Both the position numbers and the translations under genes were made by a program. A model generated the notes under the pieces. The model searched no databases, was not told the origin of the DNA, and saw only the letters and a list, made by a program, of their open reading frames with translations. From assembly GCF_900129885.1 (NCBI RefSeq), contig NZ_FQXE01000007.1, positions 62,001 to 126,000 on the forward strand: DNA of 64,000 nt, in the 5' to 3' direction. Every line of letters starts with the position of its first letter. Position 1 is the stretch's first letter. The stretch comes from Pollutimonas bauzanensis. Its GTDB lineage: Bacteria > Pseudomonadota > Gammaproteobacteria > Burkholderiales > Burkholderiaceae_B. Shown piece after piece: positions 41,114 through 49,492 of the stretch.

Positions 41114-41914
41114 CTACTCGATGGCGCCGGCGCGGGCCGTTTTCTGGAATGAGCTGAAATCGGCGGCCAGGCGGCGGGCGGCGTGGGCATAAAGCAGGAT
41201 ATCGACGCCCGTGGCGACAAAGGTGCATCCGAGGTCCAGATAGCGGCGCGCCAGCGTTGCATCGGACGTCAGGGTGCCGGCCGCCTTGCCGCTCGCGACT
41301 ATGGTTTTCATGGCGCGTTCTATGGCGGCCTGCACTTCGGGGTCGCCCGGGCGGCCGCGGCGGCCCATGGACGCGGCAAGGTCGGCCGGCCCTATGAATA
41401 CGCCGTCGATGCCGTCGACGGCGCAAATCGCCTCGAGATTTTCCAGGGCCTTCACGGTTTCCGCCTGCACCAACAGGCAGATTTCATCGTCGGCCACATC
41501 CAGGTAATCGCCGCGCAGGCTGAAGCGGGAGGCGCGGCCCACGGCGCTGCCGACGCCGCGGATGCCGGCGGGCGGGTAGCGTGTGGCCGCGACCAGGGCT
41601 TGGGCTTGTTGCGCGGTGTCGACCATGGGAATGAGCAGATTCCTGGCGCCGATATCCAGCAATTGCTTGATGAGAGGGGCTTCTCCGGCCACCGCCCTGA
41701 CTATCGGCTGCGACGGGTAGGGGGCGACGGCTTGCAGCGCTTGCAGCGTGCTGCGCAAATCGTTGGGCGCGTGTTCGCCGTCGATCAGCAGCCAGTCGAA
41801 GCCCGCTGTCGCGCTGACTTCGGCCAGATAAGCGTCTGCCGTGGATAGCCACAGGCCGATCTGGGGCTGGCTTGCGGCCAGCGCCGCCTTGAAGGGATTG
41901 TTGTATGCGGGCAT
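41114..41914 (-). CDS. HpcH/HpaI-family aldolase
   Basis: 266 aa, class II pyruvate-type aldolase: catalytic His in [14 protein letters not shown], metal ligands in [14 protein letters not shown] (Glu) and [14 protein letters not shown] (Asp). Family members cleave 4-hydroxy-2-oxo acids or 2-dehydro-3-deoxy sugar acids to pyruvate or tartronate semialdehyde plus an aldehyde. Position after a UxaA/GarD-type dehydratase suggests a GarL-like role on the dehydrated sugar acid (inference). Last gene of a three-gene minus-strand unit. Confidence 0.9.
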   Translation of the reverse strand: MPAYNNPFKAALAASQPQIGLWLSTADAYLAEVSATAGFDWLLIDGEHAPNDLRSTLQALQAVAPYPSQPIVRAVAGEAPLIKQLLDIGARNLLIPMVDTAQQAQALVAATRYPPAGIRGVGSAVGRASRFSLRGDYLDVADDEICLLVQAETVKALENLEAICAVDGIDGVFIGPADLAASMGRRGRPGDPEVQAAIERAMKTIVASGKAAGTLTSDATLARRYLDLGCTFVATGVDILLYAHAARRLAADFSSFQKTARAGAIE

Positions 41915-41969
41915 GGGCTGATTCCGGTGGCAAGTGTCGGGTATGGTCGGGAGGCGATAATGGCGGCGG

Positions 41970-43496
41970 TCAGCTGACGATGCCGAGGTGCCAGGGTACG
42001 AACTCGTGGTCGCCCAGCCCCAGCATTTCGCTCTTCGTGTGCCGGCCCGAAGCGGCTTGCAGGATATGGTCGAAAATGACTTGGCCCATCTGGTCGACCG
42101 TCAGCGTGCCATCGAGGACCTGGCCGCAGTTGACGTCCATGTCCTCTTCCAGGCGCACGAACATGGGCGTGTTGCTGGCCAGCTTGATGGTGGGGGCCGG
42201 CTTGGAGCCGAACATCGAGCCGCGCCCGGTGGTAAAGCAGATGAGATTGGCGCCGCTGGCGATCTGGCCTGTCGCGGCGACGGGGTCATAGCCCGGCGAA
42301 TCCATGAATACGAAGCCCGCCTTGTCGATTTCTTCGGCGTATTCATAGACTTCCTGCAGCGGCGTGGTGCCGCCTTTCATGGCCGAGCCCAGCGACTTCT
42401 CGAAGATATTGGCCAGGCCGCCTTGTTGATTGCCGGGGCTGACGACACCGTTGAACTGGGCGTTCTGGCCCGTCGTATAGCGTTCCCACCAGGCCAGGCG
42501 GTCCAGCAGTTTCTGGCCGACTTCCGGCGTGACGGCGCGGCGGGTGAGCATATATTCCACGCCGTGGATTTCAGGCGTTTCGGACAGGATGGCGGTGCCC
42601 CCGTGGCGCACCAGGATGTCCATGGCCGCGCCCAGCGCCGGATTGGCGCTGATGCCCGAAAACCCATCGGAACCGCCGCATTCCAGGCCGATCTTGAGAT
42701 GGCTGGCGGAAACCGGCTGGCGCTCGACGGCGTTGGCGGCGGGCAGCATTTCGCGGATGGCCCGGACCCCGGCTTCGATCGTGGCGCGCGTGCCGCCCTC
42801 GTCCTGCATTACCAGCGTGCGGACGTGGGGGCCGAGCGTCAGCCCCTGCGATTCGACCAGCGCCGAGACCTGATTGCGTTCACAGCCCAGGCCGACTATC
42901 AGCACGCCGGCCAGATTGGGGTGGCGGGCGTAGCCGGCCAGCGTGCGGCGCAGCACGTCGAAATGCTCGCTGGGCGAGGACATGCCGCAGCCGCTGGTTT
43001 GCGCGAAGGCGCTCACGCCGTCCACATTGGGGTAGGGCGCCAGGATCTCGGGCGTGAAATACGCCGCGATTTTCTTGATGACGGTGGACGAACAGTTGAC
43101 CGAGGACAGAATGCCTATGAAATTGCGCGTGCCCACGCGCCCGTCCGGGCGCACCAGGCCCATGAAGCTCGCGCGCTCGTGTTCGGGGACATAGTCGACG
43201 GGACGCACGTCCTGGCAAAAGCCCGGATCGCGATGCACGTGCACGAGCTCGATATTGTGGCTGTGCACATAATCGCCAGCTTCGATATCGCGCGTCGCGG
43301 CGCCGATCACGGTATCGAATTTCCTGACCAGCTCGCCTTTGGCTATGCGCCTGGCGGCGATCTTGTGTCCGGCCGGCACCTGGGCGCGGGCGCGCACGCC
43401 CAGGTCCTGCAAGACTTGCCCCAGCGCGAGCTGGGCCTTCGCAATCAGGACATTATCATTGGCATGCAGCCGGATCAGGGGGTAGTCGTGGTTCAT
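41970..43496 (-). CDS. UxaA-family sugar-acid dehydratase (galactarate/altronate dehydratase)
   Basis: 508 aa: an N-terminal SAF domain (about 10-95; [20 protein letters not shown]) and a UxaA core with the family segments [15 protein letters not shown]-like ([20 protein letters not shown]), [26 protein letters not shown] and [17 protein letters not shown]. Family members dehydrate D-galactarate or D-altronate with Fe(II). Overall size is closer to UxaA/GarD single-chain forms. The gene begins 7 bp after the Bug receptor gene. Substrate choice is not settled by sequence. Confidence 0.9.
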   Translation of the reverse strand: MNHDYPLIRLHANDNVLIAKAQLALGQVLQDLGVRARAQVPAGHKIAARRIAKGELVRKFDTVIGAATRDIEAGDYVHSHNIELVHVHRDPGFCQDVRPVDYVPEHERASFMGLVRPDGRVGTRNFIGILSSVNCSSTVIKKIAAYFTPEILAPYPNVDGVSAFAQTSGCGMSSPSEHFDVLRRTLAGYARHPNLAGVLIVGLGCERNQVSALVESQGLTLGPHVRTLVMQDEGGTRATIEAGVRAIREMLPAANAVERQPVSASHLKIGLECGGSDGFSGISANPALGAAMDILVRHGGTAILSETPEIHGVEYMLTRRAVTPEVGQKLLDRLAWWERYTTGQNAQFNGVVSPGNQQGGLANIFEKSLGSAMKGGTTPLQEVYEYAEEIDKAGFVFMDSPGYDPVAATGQIASGANLICFTTGRGSMFGSKPAPTIKLASNTPMFVRLEEDMDVNCGQVLDGTLTVDQMGQVIFDHILQAASGRHTKSEMLGLGDHEFVPWHLGIVS

Positions 43497-43503
43497 TGAC
43501 GAT

Positions 43504-44520
43504 TCAACCTTTTTGCAGCATTTCTTTCAGCTTCAGGCGCTGGATCAGCTGCGTTTCGTGATCGTACACGGCCGCCACATAGCGCTGGTAGTCGGGGCCG
43601 TCCAGATACATGACGGGCGCATCGATGCGGGCGACGACTTGTTTGAATTCCTTGCTGGCGACGGCATCGCGGAAGGCCGCCCGCAGGGTTTGCTCCACGG
43701 CCGGGTCCAGGCCCTTGGGGGCGCCCACGCCGTTGGGCGCTTCCACGACCACCTCGTAGCCCAGCTCTTTGAGCGTCGGCGTATCCTTGAAGCGGGGCGT
43801 GCGCTGTTCGCCCCATGTGGCAAGCAATCGCAGCTTGCCCGATTCCACGTGCGGCGCCCAGGAACTGGAGTCGGCCAGCATATCCACTTGGCCGCCGATC
43901 ACATCCTGCAGCGCCGCCGAGCCTCCTTTATAGGCAACCGATACAAGCTCGATGCCGGCCGCCTGCGCGAATTCTTCCATGCCCACATGGGTGGCGCCGC
44001 CGATGCCGGAGTGGCCGTATGTCAGCTTTCCCGGGTTGGCCTTGGCATAGGCCGCCATTTCCCGCAGCGACTTGAACGGCGAATTGGCCAATACGGCAAT
44101 GCCGAAGGTCTGGCCCGAAGTGCGGGCGATATAGGTGAAGTCGCTGCGGGGATCCAGCGGCAGGGAGCCCAGCTGCGAGAAGCGGGTCACCGAAATCGGA
44201 ATCTGGCCTATGGTGTAGCCGTCCGGCTTGGCCTGGCTTATGGCACGGGCGCCTATCATGCCCGCCGCGCCCGCCCGGTTTTCCAGGACCACGGATTGTT
44301 TCAGGGCCTGGGAGGCCACCTGACAGAGCGCCCGCATGGACTGATCGGCGGTGCCGCCGACCGGCCACGGGCAAATAAAGGTAATTGGGCGCTCGGGATA
44401 GGCGGCGGCGCGCGCGGCGCGCGGCAATAACAGGCCGCCGCTGCCGGCGGCGGCGAGGCCCGCGGCGCCGGCGGCGAGCAGGCGGCGGCGTTGCATGTTC
44501 GGAGCGGGAGTTGCTTTCAT
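43504..44520 (-). CDS. Bug (TctC-like) tripartite tricarboxylate transporter receptor
   Basis: 338 aa extracytoplasmic solute receptor. N-terminal export signal with consecutive arginines (MQRRRLLAAGAAGLAAAG), possibly Tat-type; mature Bug start AYPERPITFICPWPVGGTADQ and the conserved GTTHVGMEEFAQ-like region. Bug proteins bind carboxylates; no TctA/TctB membrane genes are here, which is common for these orphan receptors. The start at 44520 follows GAGGAAGACAA. First gene of the unit, divergent from a LysR regulator. Confidence 0.92.
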   Translation of the reverse strand: MKATPAPNMQRRRLLAAGAAGLAAAGSGGLLLPRAARAAAYPERPITFICPWPVGGTADQSMRALCQVASQALKQSVVLENRAGAAGMIGARAISQAKPDGYTIGQIPISVTRFSQLGSLPLDPRSDFTYIARTSGQTFGIAVLANSPFKSLREMAAYAKANPGKLTYGHSGIGGATHVGMEEFAQAAGIELVSVAYKGGSAALQDVIGGQVDMLADSSSWAPHVESGKLRLLATWGEQRTPRFKDTPTLKELGYEVVVEAPNGVGAPKGLDPAVEQTLRAAFRDAVASKEFKQVVARIDAPVMYLDGPDYQRYVAAVYDHETQLIQRLKLKEMLQKG

Positions 44521-44610
44521 TTGTCTTCCTCTACTTTTATTTTGATGATGGAAGGCGGGAGATTGCCGGCCTTGTGGCGACATTGTCATAAAATCCATCA
44601 TAATTATCTA

Positions 44611-44629
44611 ATCAATTAAAGGAATTGAT
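44611..44629. promoter_or_regulatory. Candidate LysR-type operator
   Basis: Inverted repeat ATCAATT-AAAGG-AATTGAT with perfect 7-bp arms, in the 136-bp divergent gap between the Bug receptor and the LysR gene. The size and place fit a LysR-type binding site; regulator pairing is inferred. Confidence 0.65.
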
Positions 44630-44656
44630 TTATAACTTAGAGGTAATGTATAGACT

Positions 44657-45616
44657 ATGGCTCAAATCGACCGCGCGCTGCGTTCCAATATCAAGCTGCG
44701 CCACTTGCAACTGGTCGTCGCCCTGGATGAATTCCGGCACTTGGGGCGCACCGCGGACTTTCTGTCCGTGAGCCAGCCGGCCGTTTCCAAAATGCTTGCG
44801 GAAGTCGAGAGTATGCTGGGCCTGCAGTTGTTCAATCGGTCCACCCGGGGGACCGAGCCCACCGAGGCGGGTGTGTCGCTGATCCGCTTTGCGCGCTCGG
44901 TGCTGGCGCAGTACGAGCGCACGCGGGACGAGATCGCGGCGGTCGCCAGCGGCGCGGCCGGGCGCACGCGCGTCGGATCCATGAGCGGCACCGTGCCGGT
45001 GCTGCTGGCGCGCGGCATCGAGCTATTGAAACAACATTCCGCCCAGGCGACGGTGCTGGTGGAAGAGGGCGACCTTACGCATTTGCTTCCCAAGCTCAGG
45101 CTCAGCGAGCTGGACTTTTTCGTGGGGCGGCTGGAGCCCGGCTATGCCGCGCCGGATCTTCTCACCCACCCGCTGCATTGCGATCCCATGGTGGTGATCA
45201 TCGGACGGGACAACCCCCTGGCGGCCAAAGCCGGGCCGACGTGGTCGGACCTGGTGGATTTGCCCTGCGTTGTGCCTCCGCCCTGGGCCTCCCTGCGGGT
45301 CAGGATCGAACAGGAGTTTTATCGCTATGGCCTGGCGCCGCCCGCCGACCTGATAGAAACCTCTTCCTATTTCGTGATGGCGACATTCGTCAACCGGCGC
45401 GGAGCGACCGCCTTCGTGGCGCGTTCGGTGGGGCAATACTTTGAACGGGAAGGCTGGTGCAAAATATTGCCGCTGGATGTCGCCGTGGAAGTTGCGCCGG
45501 TCGGCCTGATCACGTTGCGCGGCCAGCGGCTGACGACGACCACCGGGCAGTTGATCACCTGCTTGCGCCAGGCCGTGGGCGAGCTGTTCGGGGATCAGGC
45601 GGGGGGCGTGCGCTGA
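44657..45616 (+). CDS. LysR-family transcriptional regulator
   Basis: 319 aa: N-terminal winged HTH (LQLVVALDEFRHLGRTADFLSVSQPAVSKMLAEVE) and LysR substrate-binding domain from about residue 95. GalR/CbnR-like length. Divergent from the Bug-dehydratase-aldolase operon and likely its activator, with the sugar acid or an intermediate as inducer. The ATG at 44657 lies in an AT-rich promoter. Confidence 0.92.
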   Translation: MAQIDRALRSNIKLRHLQLVVALDEFRHLGRTADFLSVSQPAVSKMLAEVESMLGLQLFNRSTRGTEPTEAGVSLIRFARSVLAQYERTRDEIAAVASGAAGRTRVGSMSGTVPVLLARGIELLKQHSAQATVLVEEGDLTHLLPKLRLSELDFFVGRLEPGYAAPDLLTHPLHCDPMVVIIGRDNPLAAKAGPTWSDLVDLPCVVPPPWASLRVRIEQEFYRYGLAPPADLIETSSYFVMATFVNRRGATAFVARSVGQYFEREGWCKILPLDVAVEVAPVGLITLRGQRLTTTTGQLITCLRQAVGELFGDQAGGVR

Positions 45617-45652
45617 TTTGCTGCCGCGGTGTGCAGGCGGCGCCTTTGGGTC

Positions 45653-45868
45653 TCAGGGCTTCTTGCGCAGGGGATCCAGCAGCCGGCCCAGGCCATTGTG
45701 GTCGATTTCCTGCATCAGCATGAGCAGGCGCCCGATCTCCCCTTGCGGAAAGCCCTCCCGGGCGAACCAGTTCAAGTAATGGCCGGGCAGGTCGGCGATG
45801 AGCCGGCCTTTATATTTGCCATAAGGCATGCTGCGGGTCACCAGCAGCTCCAGGTCTTCGGGTTTCAT
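45653..45868 (-). CDS. DUF3820 small protein
   Basis: 71 aa. MPYGKYKGRLIADLPGHYLNWFAREGFPQGEIGRLLMLMQEID is the DUF3820 (putative quorum-sensing-regulated virulence factor-like) signature; the GKYKG-x2-DLP-x2-YL-x-W motif is also seen in exonuclease-like small domains. Function unknown. Ends shortly after the convergent LysR gene; a TACAAT-like -10 lies at 45901-45906 on the minus strand. Confidence 0.85.
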   Translation of the reverse strand: MKPEDLELLVTRSMPYGKYKGRLIADLPGHYLNWFAREGFPQGEIGRLLMLMQEIDHNGLGRLLDPLRKKP

Positions 45869-46007
45869 GGGCGCCTTATCGTTGGTCAGGTAGCAGGCGT
45901 ATTGTAGTTTGAGTATTTTCCTCGACTGCTTGTTTTGCTATAGAGAACAGGGCCGCTTGCTCCATATCGCGGAATGCCCGCAGCCCCCGTGAGCAATAAC
46001 GCCGCTT

Positions 46008-47267
46008 TCAAGCCGGCGGCGGTTCGCGCCGCCGCTGCTGCAGCCTGCGCGAGCGGCGCTTGCGCTCCCAGATCACGATGCCGGTCACCGACAGCATGGC
46101 GACGATCACGCCCATCAGCGACATCAGGATGCGGCCCGGCAGGCCCAGGATGCGCCCCGAATGCAGCGGCAGCTGAAGCTGCACAAAGACATCGGCCGCG
46201 GTGCCTTTCCACGGCCGGTGTTCGCCCAGCACGCGGCCGTCGGCGGCGTCGATGTAAAGATTGGACAGGCCCATGCCCAGCGCGCCCATTTCGTCGGCGG
46301 GATCGAAGAAGGAGACGTTGTAGAAGCCATAGTCGCCGCCGTAGTAAATGCCGCCGGCCTGCGTCTCGAAGCCGCGGCGCCTGGCCTCGGCCTGGGCCAC
46401 GCGCGCGGCGTCGGCAAAGCCCAGCCTGGGCTCGATATAGGTGCCCAAGGGCGCCGGCGCCTGGGTTTCATAAGGGCCCGGGGTGGTCTGCGATACCAGC
46501 GACATGAGCGGATAGAAGATTTCGCGGTACAGATTGAGCGAAAACGAGGTGAAGGCCACCACGAGGATGATGCCCCAGACCCATAGCCCGCCGGCGCGGT
46601 GCAGATCGAAGTTGAGCTTGTAGCCGCCGGCCGCCCAGCGCAGCAGCCACGACGGTTTCCAGCGCTGCCACCAGTTGCCCGGCTTGCGATGGCGGGGAGC
46701 GCCGCCCCTGGCGCTGCGCAGCGGGCGCGGCATGGTGAGATAAAAAGCGACGAAGCTGTCGAGCAGCCAGACCAGGGCGACGCCGCCCATCAGCCAGTAG
46801 CCCCAGCGGTCAGTGCCCCAGAACGCCGGAATATGCAGGCTGTAATGCAAATGCCTGAGGAAGGGCATCAGGCTGCGGCGCGACAGGGATATGGCGCGCG
46901 AATCGCGCTGGCCGGTGATCTGCGCCGTCACCGGGTCGACAAAGACGTTGTTGTAGTCCAGGGCATAGGGGCGGCCGGTGCCCGGATCGACCAGCGGGCG
47001 CACCAGGAAGGAGGCGGCATGGCCCTCTTCCAGGCCCAGGGTCATATAGTTGACCTGCGCGCGCGGGTCGGCGGCCTCCACCGCCGCGGCGAGCGTCAGC
47101 GGGTCCTGCAAGGGGCCGCGCCCCGGAGTCTGCATGATGTCGGCGTTGAGCCATTCGTCGAGCTCGTGGTCCCAGGAAGTCACCGCCCCGGTCAGGCCGG
47201 CGACGATCAGGAATAGCGCGATAGCCAGGCCCGCCCAGCGGTGGAGTGGTGTAAAGAAAGCCCGCAT
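46008..47267 (-). CDS. PepSY-associated membrane protein
   Basis: 419 aa from MRAFFTPLHRW: membrane helix about 8-32 (LHRWAGLAIALFLIVAGLTGAVTSW), periplasmic PepSY regions, then three more helices (GGVALVWLLDSFVAFYL; GIILVVAFTSFSL; ILMSLMGVIVAMLSVTGIVIW). The HDLDEWLN-type and LHYSLHIP motifs match PepSY-TM / iron-regulated-membrane-protein families, often linked to siderophore-iron reduction. A longer start at 47387 was rejected for composition. No Fur box was seen upstream. Confidence 0.88.
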   Translation of the reverse strand: MRAFFTPLHRWAGLAIALFLIVAGLTGAVTSWDHELDEWLNADIMQTPGRGPLQDPLTLAAAVEAADPRAQVNYMTLGLEEGHAASFLVRPLVDPGTGRPYALDYNNVFVDPVTAQITGQRDSRAISLSRRSLMPFLRHLHYSLHIPAFWGTDRWGYWLMGGVALVWLLDSFVAFYLTMPRPLRSARGGAPRHRKPGNWWQRWKPSWLLRWAAGGYKLNFDLHRAGGLWVWGIILVVAFTSFSLNLYREIFYPLMSLVSQTTPGPYETQAPAPLGTYIEPRLGFADAARVAQAEARRRGFETQAGGIYYGGDYGFYNVSFFDPADEMGALGMGLSNLYIDAADGRVLGEHRPWKGTAADVFVQLQLPLHSGRILGLPGRILMSLMGVIVAMLSVTGIVIWERKRRSRRLQQRRREPPPA

Positions 47268-47427
47268 TGTGAAAACAACCTTTGAAACAGGATTTTTTTG
47301 CGCTTCGCCCATCCGGGCCTGCGCCATTGCGATTGCGGATATGGCATGGTCGACGCCAAGCCGCGGGCCGCCTGCGGCGCGATTCATGCCGCTGGCTTTC
47401 GCGCTTGCCCGGGCACCGCGTATTGAT

Positions 47428-48135
47428 CTAACAGCCGGCCTGATCCGCCAGGTCGTTGAAGTCCCTGGCGACGATGTCCCAGTCCTCGCTGGGCTCCAGG
47501 TCGGTGGCTTGTCCGGGCCCGTGTTCCGTGGGCCGCGCCACGAAAGCCGTGCTCAGGCCGCATTGGCGCGCCGCGCTCAAGTCATTGTTGTGCGCGGCCA
47601 CCATGCAGATTTCCGCTGGCGCGACGGCCAGGATATCCGCCATGCGCGTATAGGCCTGCGGCGATGGCTTATAGGCTTGCGTGACTTCGGCGCCCAGAAT
47701 CGCATCCCAGGGAAGCTGCGCGCGTTTGGCCATGTCCACCATCAATGCGATATTGCCATTCGAGGCCGGCGCGATAATATATTGCCGCTTGAGGCGCGCC
47801 AGCCCGCTGACCACGTCGGGCCATGGGTCCAGCCAGTGCCATGCTGAATTCAGCGCCTCGAGTTCGCCGGGCTGCAGGGCGCCGATGTCGATGCCGTAGC
47901 CAGCCAGCGTGGCTTCCAGGTTTTCGCGATGCAGGACATCCAGCCGTGTGTATGGCCTTTTGCCGCTGCGGCAGGCCTGCATGGCGGGCTGGTATAGCTG
48001 GCGCCAGGCATCGGCAAAGCCCTGCGGATCGTATTGCCCCAGGCCGTGCCTGGAAAAGAAGCCTTCCGCCGCGCGGGCTATTCCCGTGCGCCAATCGACG
48101 ACCGTGCCGAAAACATCAAAACAAAAGGCTTTCAT
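47428..48135 (-). CDS. Haloacid dehalogenase type II
   Basis: HAD hydrolase, 235 aa: nucleophile D7 in CFDVFGTVVDW, motif II Ser/Asn in APASNGN, motif III Lys in TQAYKPSPQAY, motif IV in VAAHNNDLSAAR. This is the L-2-haloacid dehalogenase layout, hydrolysing 2-halo acids to 2-hydroxy acids. Isolated gene. The usual active-site Trp/Phe of type II enzymes cannot be confirmed by eye, so a broader HAD function remains possible. Confidence 0.85.
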   Translation of the reverse strand: MKAFCFDVFGTVVDWRTGIARAAEGFFSRHGLGQYDPQGFADAWRQLYQPAMQACRSGKRPYTRLDVLHRENLEATLAGYGIDIGALQPGELEALNSAWHWLDPWPDVVSGLARLKRQYIIAPASNGNIALMVDMAKRAQLPWDAILGAEVTQAYKPSPQAYTRMADILAVAPAEICMVAAHNNDLSAARQCGLSTAFVARPTEHGPGQATDLEPSEDWDIVARDFNDLADQAGC

Positions 48136-48417
48136 GCTGTTCCCTTGACCTGGTTTGCCATGCGATGGCTAATCATAACCGCAACATCGTCCAGGGCCGC
48201 CGCGGCAAGTTCCTTGGCCGTCCCGATTGCGCAGGCCGTCGGCAGTCATCAAACGGACATCCGCGTGGGTTAAAAAGCATGGTCTGGGGTTTTGCCTTGG
48301 GCCCCCGGCCTCGGCCATCGGGCCGATGGATGCGCCGGGCCGCAAAGGGCACAATGCCATGTCTGCATAGTTCTTGCCCGCCGCAGTGTCCCGTCATTTC
48401 CGCACAGGAGCATAGTT
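48136..48417. other. 282-bp non-coding gap
   Basis: No confident gene, repeat or promoter seen; several short frames show only shadow-type composition. It may hold the promoter of the haloacid dehalogenase gene (minus strand). Confidence 0.4.
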
Positions 48418-48642
48418 TTGATAGAAAGCATCATCAGGTTGTTGGCGGACTCCGCCCGGTATTTCGGCATCGCCGGGATGAACCCGGCGCCGGCCCGCGT
48501 TGCCGCGGGACCAGTCATGGACCGCATGAAATTCATCGGCGCAAGATCGGCATCGGCCGGACCGCTTTCTGCGCAGTTGCCGTTCCTGGGAAAGAATCAT
48601 GCCAAGGACGTCGGCCTTCGAGACGCCGCGATCACCCGCTAG
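48418..48642 (+). CDS. Putative small protein with TTG start
   Basis: 74 aa from TTG at 48418 with AGGAG eight bases upstream (MIESIIRLLADSARYFGIAG start). No family recognised. Amphipathic N-terminal helix, Ala/Gly/Pro-rich middle, basic end. The good ribosome site and sensible amino-acid mix are the only support. Confidence 0.4.
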   Translation: MIESIIRLLADSARYFGIAGMNPAPARVAAGPVMDRMKFIGARSASAGPLSAQLPFLGKNHAKDVGLRDAAITR

Positions 48643-48698
48643 CCCGGGTTCTGAGGAGGCCGTGAACCAAGTACGGTTTGGCTTGTCTAATTTTCACC

Positions 48699-49013
48699 AT
48701 GAAAATTACGACTTGTGTTGCGAAGCGGCTGGGTCTGGCACTGACGGTATTGTCGATGCTGGGCGGCTGCGCCATCTACGGTTCGACCCCCGTGTATTAC
48801 GAAGCGGCCGCGCCCGTCTATGCGGTTCCCGGCACGGTTTACGTGGCGCCGCCCATCTACGCGCCCGCCCCCGTCTATGTGGACCCCTGGTATGTGGGCC
48901 CGCCCGTGTTCCTCAATTTCGGCATTCGCTCTTGGGGCGGCGGCCATTATCGCGGGCCGCGCGGCGGCTACGGCGGCCCGCGCTGGGGCGGCCGCCCTTA
49001 TCGAGGCCGCTGA
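48699..49013 (+). CDS. Small Tyr/Pro/Gly-rich lipoprotein
   Basis: 104 aa. Lipoprotein signal peptide with lipobox LSMLGGC (Cys about residue 25), a Tyr/Pro/Val-repeat region (PVYYEAAAPVYAVPGTVY ...) and a Gly/Arg-rich tail (YRGPRGGYGGPRWGGRPY). Similar low-complexity lipoproteins are widespread in betaproteobacteria. Function unknown. Start at 48699 gives the signal peptide. Confidence 0.78.
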   Translation: MKITTCVAKRLGLALTVLSMLGGCAIYGSTPVYYEAAAPVYAVPGTVYVAPPIYAPAPVYVDPWYVGPPVFLNFGIRSWGGGHYRGPRGGYGGPRWGGRPYRGR

Positions 49014-49043
49014 CCGATTGCGCTGATGCGCGGCCGGCGGGGT

Positions 49044-49451
49044 TCAGTCGGGCTGGCTCTCCCGGCGCCTATGCTTGAGTTCGCTGGCCTTTACGATGAC
49101 ATATGCGATAAGCGCGAACACGAATACCAGCAAATACATCCAGGCGATGCTTTGCAGGGTCTGGATAATGCAGCGGTAGATTTCCAGCACCCAGCGCTCG
49201 CTGGTCAGCACCAGAGGCGCGGCGCCTTTCTGTTCTGGCTGTATGTAGCGCTCCAGAGCATAAATGCGCACGCCGCCGGAAATCCCCACGACGAAGGCCG
49301 CAAAGGTGATATAGCGGCGCCATGCGCTCGCGATGGCGTCCTGGATGATGCGATCCAGGATGCGGCCTACGGGCTGGTCGAAGATCCGGACCACCACCAG
49401 GGATACCGCCGCGGCAATCACGAAGGTGGTCAGCAAGAGTGCGAAGAACAT
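49044..49451 (-). CDS. Small inner-membrane protein
   Basis: 135 aa with three membrane segments (MFFALLLTTFVIAAAVSLVVV; ITFAAFVVGISGGVRIY; SIAWMYLLVFVFALIAYVIV) and a charged C-terminus (KASELKHRRRESQPD). No family recognised; the predicted helices and conventional start support a real gene. Located 41 bp downstream of the NYN-domain gene on the same strand, possibly co-transcribed. Confidence 0.7.
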   Translation of the reverse strand: MFFALLLTTFVIAAAVSLVVVRIFDQPVGRILDRIIQDAIASAWRRYITFAAFVVGISGGVRIYALERYIQPEQKGAAPLVLTSERWVLEIYRCIIQTLQSIAWMYLLVFVFALIAYVIVKASELKHRRRESQPD

Positions 49452-49492
49452 GGAAGGGCCTCCTCTGGTTTGCGGGGTAGCGGCTGCGCGCG

